From NCBI GenBank assembly GCA_021234155.1, contig JAJEKV010000001.1, forward strand, positions 29,900,177 to 29,964,176: a DNA stretch of 64,000 nucleotides. Direction: 5' to 3'. Shown one piece after another: positions 1 to 9,900 of the stretch. The stretch comes from Isoetes taiwanensis (lineage: Eukaryota > Streptophyta > Lycopodiopsida > Isoetales > Isoetaceae). The position numbers and the translations under genes are program-made. Below the pieces are notes generated by a model. It did no database searches and was not told where the DNA came from. It saw only the letters and a program-made list of their open reading frames with translations. The stretch's first letter is position 1, and each line of letters begins with the position of its first letter.

Positions 1-639
1 TGACACCTGATTCTCTCTCTGAGATGTCTGTACACAAGGATCAAACACTCCTTTTGTAAAAGCAAATGTGAGAAAGCCTTTAAATTCAAGATATTTGCAA
101 TCAGACTGTTACAGTGAGAAAACAGCAAGCAATCTTTTTGCAAATTGATTTTTAGCTGGTCCTCTCTGAGCTCTCAAGGTATTTTTGAACACCTACTGGT
201 CTGCAAACAAGGGAAAGCTGCCTTTTTGGTTCAAATTGCAGAAAGAATTTTTAGGGTGGAATTTTCTTGTGTGGGAAATGCAATAATATACAGCAGAAAC
301 AAGAATAGGCAAATTCAAATTGCTCTTTTCGTGTCTTTTCAAACTTTTTATATTTTTTTTTCTTTGTTTATGAATGACTCTCTATCTTCTATTCATGCAC
401 TGATCTATTTGCAGTCACAAATTCTCTTATATGCTTAAACTAATTGATTTAAAATGTAACTTAATCTAGATATGCTTTGGGATTAGATCAACAAAATAAG
501 ATAGGATGTAAATATAATCTGCAATGTGTTCCTGATAAGCAAATTACCTTCAAAGATATTTTCACCTCTTTGTTTTACCTTGTTTGGAAAGTTGATTGCA
601 AAATAAACTCAGTTGTTATATCAAGGGTCGGATTTTCAT
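1..639. other. Unassigned AT-rich stretch
   Basis: No recognisable gene or repeat terminus is seen. The short open frames here encode low-complexity, Phe/Ile-rich peptides without a known motif. The stretch lies on the 3' side of a minus-strand chromovirus fragment, so it could be that element's 3' untranslated region or LTR, but no second LTR copy in the window confirms this. Confidence 0.4.
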
Positions 640-1155
640 TCACATCAATATCACACAGTCATTAAACAGATTCCAAAGCTCGATGGTCTTGGGCATAGGA
701 TCAAACCTCTGAGACGATTTCAAGCTGGTCTCCGTCATTTCTAATAACTCTGTTGTCTCCAATACTTCCTCTGGATAATTAGGAGTGTGCCTCTTCAGAA
801 GACTTACATGGAAGATTCTATGGATTTTGAGATGCGCTGCCAGGTTTAACTTGTAGGATTGGGTACCTACTCTTTTGGTTATCCTGAATGGCCCAGCCCA
901 TCTTGGAGCAAGTTTCTTGCAATTGCCGATGCGGAGCTTCGCTTGCTTGACTTTGATCTTCAGCCATACGTTGTCCCCAACCTGGAATTCTCTTATCGTT
1001 CTATGCTTATCGGCTATGCTTTTCTGCCTGCTTCTCGCTGCTAGGAGGTATCCTCTCACCTCCTCCACTAGCTGCTGCATATCCAATAACATCTGCTGAG
1101 AGACTTCAACTTTGGACATTGAATTGTGCCACGTGTCTGGTGTCAATTGCATCAT
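640..1155 (-). pseudogene. Chromovirus-type integrase C-terminal fragment
   Basis: This is a 171-residue remnant of a Ty3/gypsy integrase C-terminus. It shows the stretch between the catalytic core and the GPY/F module: 'SRQKSIADKHR', 'FQVGDNVWLKIK', 'LAPRWAGPFRITKRVG' and 'IHRIFHVSLLKRH', all typical of plant chromoviruses. The catalytic core, RT and protease are absent and the expected chromodomain is not recognisable, so it is truncated at both ends. A second, separate copy of the same module lies at about 1451-2042 in the same orientation. This one therefore belongs to another insertion or to a duplicated 3' end. It is not expected to be functional. Confidence 0.8.
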
Positions 1156-1358
1156 GACCCCAAGGGTTTTAAGCTAGGGAACCCCTGCTGATCCCATCAT
1201 CGCCCACCATGCTGTGCACCTCACCCATGACCCTTACGGTCATGCGCACTCATGGTGCGTATTGGCCTAGAGAACACTCCTAGGAGGTTATCTCATCATC
1301 GCCTACACTTCAAGATCTTTGCGTATGCACCCTACTAGCCTAGAATGCACACGCCTTT
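1156..1358. other. Unassigned spacer between two chromovirus fragments
   Basis: About 200 bases without coding signal, richer in C than the surroundings. It lies just downstream of the stop of the next minus-strand pol remnant, so it could be 3' UTR or LTR sequence of that element. No repeat partner was found. Confidence 0.3.
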
Positions 1359-3454
1359 CTACACAAACACTAAGATATAACAAAGCTTAGCTAAAGCACT
1401 TGACAGGTTAGCGTCGACCAATTCGGAGATGACTTTGCCGTCGAATTGCTTCATGAAGTCCGGGTTATTGCTTTTCTAGATCTTGCTTCAATACCCATGT
1501 TGCATCTTCCACGGGCAAGTGCTTCCACTTGACCAAATATTGGAGGAATTGGGATTCTTGTCTTCTTAATTGCCTTATTGAGAATTAGCTCAGAAACTAT
1601 TTTGATTTGCTCCTCCGTCATCTCCAACAAAGTTGGAGTCTCCAAGACCTCCGTGTTGGAATGTGCCTCTTCAATATGCTTGCATGGAAGACTTTGTGAA
1701 CTTTGAGATGGGCTGGCAAATCGAGCCTGTAGGCTTGCTCTCCTACCTGCTCTGTAATCTTGAAGGGTCCCGCCCATCTTGGAGCAAGCTTCTTACAATT
1801 GCTTGCTTCACCTTAATCTTAAGCCAAACACTATCCCCAACTTGGAACTCTATTTCAATCATATGCTTATCGGTTAAGCTCTTCTGCCGACTTCTTGCTG
1901 CCAAAAGATAGTCTCTAACCTCTTCAACTGGCTGCTGCATATCGGTCAACATCTGTTGAGAAAATTCAACTTTTGACACTGGGTTATGCCAAGTGTTTGA
2001 TGTCAAGCATTGATAACCATAATTAATCATGAAGGGGGACATTTATGGTGGTTCTTGCTTGGTACTATTATATGCAAACTCTACCAAATAAATATAGTCA
2101 TCCCACTTTGATTGCTCGTTCTACACATAGCTTCTCGACATGTCTTCTAGGATTCGGTTATTGCGCTATGTTTGACCGTCAGTTTGAGGATGATGATAAG
2201 CCGTGCTCATAGACAATTTGGTCTGGATCGTGTTGAAGAAGTCCTTCCAAAAAGCACTTATAAACTTGGGATCCCTGTAGATGATTTTCCATGGCATCCA
2301 TGCAATCTAAATATCTCTTTTGCAAAGAGCAAGGCGGTGTCTAAAGCCGTATCCGTGGTTCGACACGGCAAGAAGTGGGCCATCTTAGATAACTTGTCGA
2401 CCACCACCATCAAGGTATCATGGCCCCTTGCTGTTCTTGGGAGCCCGGTTATAAAATCCATGCTCAAAACCTCCCACTTAGCAGTTGGCACTCCCAAGGG
2501 TTCCAAGGTTCCTGGAATTCAAAGCTGCTCGGCCTTTGTTTGTTGACAGAGCTGACATTGCCGAATGTAGTTGGCTATCTCCTTCATGCCAAGCCATAGT
2601 AACTACTCCTTAACTTGAAGTAGATTTTCATGAACCCTGCGTGGCTGGCTATTGGACTGCTATGAGTATCATGAAGAATTAACTTCCTTGCTCCTGATGC
2701 CTCTGGGACGCAAAGTTTATCCCTATGGTATAGCAGATTGCCTTCCTTCTTATCTCTTTTGCAAACTTCTCTTTCCTTATCTGACTTTGCTTCCTTGCAC
2801 AAGATAGCCCAACTTCCTTGAACTCTCCGCTTGACAGCAGCACTTCCTCAATCTTCAAGCTGAATTCGCTGCATAAGGTGGAGATGGCATTGCAATGCAC
2901 TACTCCAATGGTCGACACGAGAGAGCGTCGGAAACCACATTTAATTTGCCTGGTTTTTAGACTATCTCGAAGTCATATACCTCAGGAAACTTCTTTTCCT
3001 CAAATTGAGGAGTGGTTGCGTGATATATATTGGAGGCTTTGATGGTTATTATCTAACTATGGCTTCTATCTTTGACGGGTCCATCGCTATTTCTTTGGCT
3101 GACACAACATGTCCAAGGTACTCAACCTTGGTTGTAGCAAAATGGCACTTAAAAAACTTGCCAAACAAGTGGGGGTGTCTTAGCTTCTCCAAGACTTTCC
3201 TTAAATGTGCTATGTGTTCTTCCATTTACTTGCTATATATAAGGATGTCGTCGAAGAAGATGATAACGAACTCATCCAACAACTCTCTGAACTTGTTGTT
3301 CATTAGCCTCATGAACGTTGCTGGGGCATTTGATAAGCCGAAAGGCATGACTGTAAATTCGTAATGCCCATACCGTGTTCTAAAAGCGGTTTTATGAATG
3401 TCTACTTCCTTGATTCTTATCTGATGATATCCCTTGGAGTTGATCCATCAAGTC
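1359..3454 (-). pseudogene. Chromovirus pol remnant: RT, RNase H, integrase, chromodomain
   Basis: Read on the minus strand from 3454 down, pieces in several frames spell the end of a Ty3/gypsy pol. RT has GYHQIRI, then [12 protein letters not shown], then the active site FFDD with its aspartate codons at 3246-3251. The integrase zinc region lies at about 2584-2802. The integrase core (LSMDFITGLPRT, DTLMVVVDKLSKMAHF) lies at 2258-2506, followed by a [10 protein letters not shown]-like block. A C-terminal module lies at 1743-2042. A degenerate chromodomain with an 'SELVDANL' tail ends at a stop at 1359-1361. The glutamate of the DDE triad appears to be a stop codon (2166-2168). Frameshifts and stops are many, and the N-terminal half of RT is cut off where element A inserted. 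This is an old, dead host for A. Confidence 0.85.
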
Positions 3455-5224
3455 TGTTGCCCCCAAAGGGCAACATACTAATTGTTGGTTCATATGTTGA
3501 AGTTAGGAAGGCTAAGTCAAAGAAGAACTTGGTAGTCAACATTGGTGTGAAGGTCAAAGGATATTTATCTTCAAGGTCAACTCCCATAAGGAATACTTCG
3601 TTTGAGGTCAAAGGATGCTTATAAGATTTTGGGTAAGAAGATTGGAAGATACTTTTTGAAGATTGGAAGTTAGAGTTTGGAAGACCCCATGGTAATCTAG
3701 AATCTTTTGCCCCCAAACTATTCCCATCTCCATTCCCCTATGCCTTCTCTCATTTTTTGCCTTGATTCCTCAACCCTTCCTTTATCCTATCATAAACTCA
3801 TTTCTATTTCATATTCCCACCCCATTTTTTGGCCTTTGCCTTTGAAAAATAAACCCTATTATGGAATATCAAAATCCTAGGTGAATAACTTAGGTATCAT
3901 TCTAGAAACCATAAGGATGCCCTATGCCACGTGGCAAGGCCAGGTATGCTCCCAAATTTTTGGAAGGCATCCTCAAAGATCCCTAGAAGATTCCCAAAAC
4001 CCAAAGGTTGATTTTTCCATTTAAACCATTGAAAATTGATTTTTTAAAAGGCCAGAATCTCGAAATATCCTCGAAAGATGCTCCCGAGATTCGCTCCATG
4101 AACCCTAAACTTAGAAAAAAACCTTCGAATCGGCCAGAGGCCTCAGTTTCTCCCTTAAATTCCTCCCGAATCTTCTCTTCCCGCCCCTTAGCTACCCAAC
4201 GAACCCATAATCAAAGCCTAAGATTCTGGATTCATAAAAATTTGAAAATATAATTGGGGTGATCAACACACAACTTTCTGAAGGCCCAGACGCATCAAAC
4301 CTCAACATTGATACATGCTGAGCATGATCTGAAGATGTTTATGAAGTATCTGAGTGTTCCACAGTTCGATTTGAGAAAATTGGACTGATATTCCTGTTAT
4401 GATATTATTTTATGACCTCCTGAGATATTTTGATGATTGATTTATGATCCTGAGACCTCTATTCATCTTGTATTACCTTCATATCAATAAAAATTGCCTG
4501 CCAAGTGCTTAAAAAGTTGACTGTCATGATCTTTTAGTATTTTTGCCACACAAACATTTTTACAGTAAGATATTCCATCATTTTTTCTTGTATATGACCA
4601 CTTTCCCTTCTTTTCCCATCATATTTTCACCTGTGTGCACAAAAAGTTCGAAAAAAAACCATTCCAAACTCAAGTTACCATTTTTTGCATTATGTCTGAT
4701 ACAATTTTAGACTGTTATTCACAAAATAGTGCCAAAAAAATAGTTTTAATGATCTAAAATATTATTCGGTTGCATGCCCCTCATCTTTGGGACCTATACT
4801 TCACCTCAGTTTTGGAATCTCTCAAAAATTCCCTCTGCAACTCAAGTTACAAATTTCTGAGATCTGTCTGTAGTTTTGACTGGTATTGACCAAAAATTGA
4901 CCCAACTTTGAGATCGAATATCTCGCAAATTAGAACTCAGACTTGGTCAAGATCTTCTCTCTTGCTTGCCTATAACTTTTCTGTACAAATCACAATCATT
5001 TGACCTTGGAAATCAATCCACCTATGAGTGCTACACCAATTTGAGTGAGGGTACCATATTCTTGAATTGGGAAAGGTATGAATACTTGATATTTCAGCTT
5101 TTTCTTTGAGAAATTCTTGTGTAGACTGATCACCTTAAGTGATCTGGAGGTTCTAACCCCAACTTGAGCATAAATTCAAGTTGGCTTCTTGTGTTTGACT
5201 CTCTAGCCAGGTTGAGGGTCAACA
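3455..5224 (+). repeat. 5' LTR of element A
   Basis: The LTR is 1770 bp, starting TGTTG and ending CAACA (5-bp terminal inverted repeat). The start is fixed by comparison with the TSD-defined LTR of element C and by the sharp switch from chromovirus RT sequence. The first 21 bases form a palindrome: stem TGTTGCCC, loop CCAAA, stem GGGCAACA. The LTR contains no long coding region. Two further copies follow at 47414-49152 and 55351-57079, and an inverted relative is at 58981-60890. Confidence 0.85.
5128..5184 (+). other. U5 palindrome and hairpin near the primer site (element A)
   Basis: A 17-base near-palindrome, GATCACCTTAAGTGATC (5128-5144), is followed by 'GGAGGTTCTAACCCC' and then a perfect 9-bp stem, CCAACTTGA paired with TCAAGTTGG (5159-5184). 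Element C has the same layout with a different loop and a G-T pair in the stem; E carries the palindrome in reverse orientation. Position and conservation suggest a folded RNA leader used in priming, dimerisation or packaging. The role is inferred. Confidence 0.5.
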
Positions 5225-5227
5225 TCT

Positions 5228-5245
5228 TGGAGGTTCTACCGAGAT
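5228..5245 (+). other. Putative primer binding site of element A
   Basis: TGGAGGTTCTACCGAGAT starts three bases after the LTR end, where minus-strand priming is expected, and begins with TGG as a tRNA CCA complement would. The same 18 bases are found in B (13684-13701) and C (26110-26127). I cannot match its complement to the 3' end of a common plant tRNA, so the primer is unknown. Confidence 0.55.
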
Positions 5246-5265
5246 CTTCCTGGATTTCAGAACTC

Positions 5266-6948
5266 ATGGCTCCAAAGCAAAAGTTTCCAGCAGAACAAGA
5301 ACCACTAGAAGATATTGATGCACCAGATCATTGCAGAGAAAAACCATTGCCTTCAAGTTTCTCAACTAGCCTGCTTCAAAACATGCCATATCAATTCGAG
5401 TTGAATGTTCCTGTTCCTTTGCCTGCTTTTGATTCCAGTATGAGTGCTAACAACTTTTTGAGAATATTTGAGGATTATTACAGGGATTATGGTTTCAAGA
5501 AAGGCTGCAAGCTCTCAGAGTTTGAAAAATGTTTCAAAGAAGAGAGTGAAGCTGGTGCTTGGTTAACTTATGAGAAGTTAATGGGTACCACTTCATGGGA
5601 TGAACTCGTCAAGAAGTTCCTGGATAGATTTGGTAAGTTAGTTGCTCCAAAAGATTTGGTTAATGAGTTGCAAGGTTTTTCTATACATGCAGGAGAAAGT
5701 GTGAATCAGTACAAAGAAAGGTTTAGCACATTTATGAGCAGGTGTCAAAGAGCACAAGTTACAATCCCAACCCTTTTTTTAGTTACTGCTTTCATCAATG
5801 GTTTGGAAAGAAGACCAGATATCCAAAGGAAGTTGCTCAAGATCCAAGCTGCTGAAGGGTTTGATTCCATATACAAAGTTTTTGCCAAAACCACTAATCT
5901 AACTCAGATGCTCTCTACTTTGCCTGACAAGCATCATGTTTCTCACCATAGCCATGATCCTTTTTACCCTGATGCTACTGATGCACATTATGTTCATCAC
6001 CCTTCCATTCCAGTTTATGCCATACAGAAAGAAAAGAAAAAATCTAAAGAGGAGGAAGCTAATTCTCAAGTTGCAGAGGTCAAATCAGACTTATCTAAGG
6101 TTACTGAAGCTTTAGCAGAGATAACCAAACAATTGGTTGAACTCAAGGCTGCAAGAGCAGGTAAAACTTACCCTGAATGTATTCATTGCAATAGGAATTC
6201 TCATCCATCAGAAATTTGCTATTGGCAAGTGTGTCCTAAATGCAATAGAAAAGGCCACTTTGGAAAGGAATGTCCTGTTTGTTCTTTTTGTAAAGAAGTT
6301 GGCCATACTGATGTTAGGTGTGCTGTTAAGGAATATTTTGCTAAGCAAGAAAAAGAAAAGAGACCAGAGCCTAAACCTCCTGTGAGATTTGCTGAACCAA
6401 GTACCTCCATAAGATTTATTCAGGCTACAAAAGTTCCTAGATCTGAAGAAGTTATAGTGGTGCAAACTAGAAGCATGAATGAAGGTCATGTACATGCTGA
6501 ATCAAGTAGGCATTCCTCTGCTAGGTCTTCACCACCTGTGGTGGAATCACCTGCTCAAATCATAGCTCCACCCCCTCAGCAAAAATATGGTAAGAAAGAT
6601 CAAGACTTTGATGAAGTTGATGTTTTGCTTAAAAATTCCAAAGTAAGTGTGGATCTTTTCACATTGCTAAAGATTGCACCTAGTTATAGAAAAAGAGTAC
6701 TGCAGCAAACTAGTGGTGAGGTATTAAATGCTTGTGTGAATTTTACTGATGCCACTAACCTTGTTCTAGCACAGAATGAAGAAGACCCTGGGGCATTCAC
6801 ATGTTCAACTGCTTTAGGAGGTTATACCTTCTCAAATGTGTTATTTGATGGGGGATCTCCTCTAAACATCATGCCATATCACATTATGAAAAAATGTGGT
6901 TTCGAGGTGGACAAAAAAAGCTTCTATATTATTAAGATCTTTTTATAA
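5266..6948 (+). CDS. gag: Element A Gag with start of protease
   Basis: Structural capsid and nucleocapsid polyprotein that packages the retrotransposon RNA. The ATG at 5266 (MAPKQKFPAEQEP) is chosen because element C starts identically at 26150; the frame is open upstream to 5164, into the LTR. A retrotransposon-gag capsid domain occupies roughly residues 45-240 (YYRDYGFKKGCKLSEFEKCF, DRFG, GESVNQYKERF). A Lys/Glu-rich linker follows, then three CCHC zinc knuckles of CX2CX4HX4C form (nt 6178-6321). A linker rich in Pro and Ser leads to the protease, whose active site reads LFDGGSPLNIMP (about 6840). The frame ends at 6948 after a +1 shift relative to pol at a run of seven A (about 6912). In element C the same junction is continuous, so the shift is a mutation or base error rather than a conserved recoding site. 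Confidence 0.85.
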   Translation: MAPKQKFPAEQEPLEDIDAPDHCREKPLPSSFSTSLLQNMPYQFELNVPVPLPAFDSSMSANNFLRIFEDYYRDYGFKKGCKLSEFEKCFKEESEAGAWLTYEKLMGTTSWDELVKKFLDRFGKLVAPKDLVNELQGFSIHAGESVNQYKERFSTFMSRCQRAQVTIPTLFLVTAFINGLERRPDIQRKLLKIQAAEGFDSIYKVFAKTTNLTQMLSTLPDKHHVSHHSHDPFYPDATDAHYVHHPSIPVYAIQKEKKKSKEEEANSQVAEVKSDLSKVTEALAEITKQLVELKAARAGKTYPECIHCNRNSHPSEICYWQVCPKCNRKGHFGKECPVCSFCKEVGHTDVRCAVKEYFAKQEKEKRPEPKPPVRFAEPSTSIRFIQATKVPRSEEVIVVQTRSMNEGHVHAESSRHSSARSSPPVVESPAQIIAPPPQQKYGKKDQDFDEVDVLLKNSKVSVDLFTLLKIAPSYRKRVLQQTSGEVLNACVNFTDATNLVLAQNEEDPGAFTCSTALGGYTFSNVLFDGGSPLNIMPYHIMKKCGFEVDKKSFYIIKIFL

Positions 6949-9900
6949 GGCTAAGATTACCCCTATTGGTGTGGTAACTAAGGTGCCTGTTAATACAGAG
7001 GGCATAACTGTAGCTGCTAACTTTATTGTAGTAGCTTTTGAAGATATAGGGGATGAATCTGACATCTATGATCTACTTCTAGGGAGAAGATGGTTAGCCA
7101 CTGTGGATGCTAGACCAGTCTGGTCTCAAGGGAGATGTACCATCTCCAATGGTTCTCAAACTGCCACAATTTACAATCAAGATGGCTCCTATGGCTCCAA
7201 AGAAGAGGTAAACTTTATTAAGGAAATGCTAATTGAAGAACCTTTGGGGTCTTACAGGATAAAAAATACAAGACCAAGGAAATATGAAATGGTTCCTCTT
7301 ATTATGGAGTGTGCACTCCCCAGCAGACAAGGACCATCAGGATTTCTATGGTTTGATGGAGGTATTTCTAAAAAACTAAATATTGCATCATCTGCTGCTA
7401 TTTTGAAAGACTCTTCTCACAAACTTTTAGCTAAAGTAGGAAGAATCTTTCCCCAAGTCACATCTAATGTAGCAGAATATAAGGCTTTGATTGCAGGTCT
7501 TCAGGAGGCTAAAGCTATGGATATTGCTAACATTCACATTTATGATGACTCACAATTGATTTGCAGACAAGTTTCAGGAGATTATCAAACAAAAAATGCA
7601 GATATGGAGCTCCTAAAAAACCAAGTAATGGGAGTACTCTCGAGTTTTGCTTCATGGGAAATCACTCACATACCAAGAGAGAAAAATGTGGAAGCCGATG
7701 CCTTATGTAGAGAAACTCTCATGTCACATTTAACTGAAGGAGCCATTCCAGAAGAAGATCTTGATGCTAGTGAGGTAAAAGCACTTTGTCCTATCTTAAC
7801 CATCAATGCATCAGAAGAAAAGAGCACTGAGGAGATTACAATCACAAAAAATGGTAAGACTAGAACCCTGTTTGTTGGAGATTTGATTGAATATCAGAAT
7901 AGGGAAAATATACAAATGTTTTTTGAAGAAAGGAAGGATGTCTTTGCCTGGGATTATTCTGAGCTCACTTGTATCAAAGCTGAGGTATGCCAATTTGAAA
8001 TCAAGATTAAAGAGGGATGTAAGCCTGTTTTTCAAAGACTGAGAAGAATTAATGCCTCATTGATGGGATTAATCAAGGATGAGTTGGATAAAATGTTAGA
8101 TGCAGGTGTTATTATTGAAATCATAAATCCAGGATGGGTATCTTGCATTGTACCTGTAGAAAAAAAGAGTGGTGCCTTAAGAATCTGCATTGATTATCGA
8201 GATCTCAACAAAGCCACCATCAAAGACTGCTATCCCTTGCCTTTTTTAGAAGAAATCTTATATGTTGTAGCAGGAAAGGAAGTCTACTCATTTTTGGATG
8301 GATTCTCAGGATTTAATCAAATTAGCATTAAGGAAGAAGATCAACCAAAAACCTCTTTTATTACCCCTTGGGGAACTTATGCAATGAAAAGAATGCCTTT
8401 TGGATTAATGAATGCACCTGCCACTTTCCAGAGAGCTATGGATGTTATTTTTAGACCTATGTCTCCTCAAGAATTCAGAGTTTACTTGGATGACCTTTGC
8501 TTAGGATCTCACCCTACTAATCATTTGGAATTGCTTGCAAAAATATGCTCTTTGTGCAGAGACTCTGAAGTCAACCTCAACCCAAAGAAATGTATTTTTT
8601 TTTCATCCAAAGGGCAACTTTTGGGGCATGAAGTGTCCAACAATGGTATACAAGTGGCACAAGAAAAGGTTGAAGCTCTCAAAAAACTAGTACCCCCCAA
8701 GAATCTGAAGCAGGTCAAAAGTTTTATTGGCATAACTAGTTCTCTTAGGATGTATATTCCTAATTTTGTTCACATTATAAGTCCTATTTCTAAACTGACA
8801 ATGATAGGTAGGATTTCTAAATCTGAGAGCAAGTATGTCCCTGTCACATGGTCATCAGATTGCCACGAGTCTTTTGAGTTACTTATAAAGTCCATTTGTG
8901 AGGCTATTCTTTTAAAAAAGCCTGATTTGGATATGCCATTTGAAATTTATATTACTATCATTAAAAAGGCCATAGGTTTAGCTATTCTACAGGACAAGCA
9001 TACCATAGCTTTTGCCAGCAAACAGTGGAGTTCAACTGAAGAAAAATACACTAGAATGGAGAAGAGTGCTGCTGCTCTTATGTTCCTCATTGACAGGCAA
9101 GGTCACCTGCTATTGAAAAGTTCTGTTCAAGTTTATATGAAGCAAAACCCAATGGGGTTGTTATTTGGTAAGGCTACTTCCAAACCAAAAATTCAGAGGT
9201 GGGCTTGTAAGCTACAAACCTTTGATATTTCTATTAAGGAGTTACATCAGGTGAGGAGTCCCAGTCTTTATTTACCTTACATTTTCTTTGATCATGAGGA
9301 TGCAGTAGAGGTTGTTGACTTTGTGGATGCCTTAGCTTATTTGCAGGCAGAAAATGAAGAGCAGAACCAACAAGATTGGCAGCTACCTATAAAAAATTTT
9401 CTACAATTCAAGGAGATGCCCTCAGGACTGACTTCGAGCCAGCAAAGGAGATTTAAAGAAAAATGTAGGCAATTTAAAATGATTAATGATGTTCTATGTA
9501 AAGTCAACAGGGATGGACTATTACTGAGGTGTGTCAATGAAGACGAATCTGCTCTGATCATTAGAGAAATGCATGAAGGAGTACGTGGAGGCCATTTTGC
9601 TGGAGATACTACTGCCAAGAAAATTCTCAGGTCAGGTTATTATTGGCCTACAATATTTAAAGATTGTTATACTGCTATAAAATCCTGCTACAAGTGTCAA
9701 ATATTTGGCAAAAGGATCCTTCTCCCAGCTGCATTAAATCCTATCATTTCTCCAGGACCCTTCCAAATATGGGGATTGGATTATATTGGCCCTATTAACC
9801 CCCCTTCTGCAGGACAACATCAGCACATTATTGTAGCTACAAATTATTTTACCAAGTGGGCAGAAGCAATTCCTTTAAGACAGGCTAATGCCATTACAAC

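Noticed and set aside
5146-5160. Pol III box B (T-arm-like GGAGGTTCTAACCCC) as part of a tRNA or SINE
   Set aside because: No box A at the right distance, no cloverleaf, and it is part of a retrotransposon LTR.
3455-5224. Self-priming (Tf1-like) replication for A, B and C
   Set aside because: It needs the complement of the primer site near the start of the RNA. I found only a direct partial repeat of the motif in U5, not an inverted one.
6896-6948. Programmed -1 frameshift at the A7 run of element A
   Set aside because: The shift is +1, the codon phase does not give an X XXY YYZ slip site, and element C is continuous at the same place.
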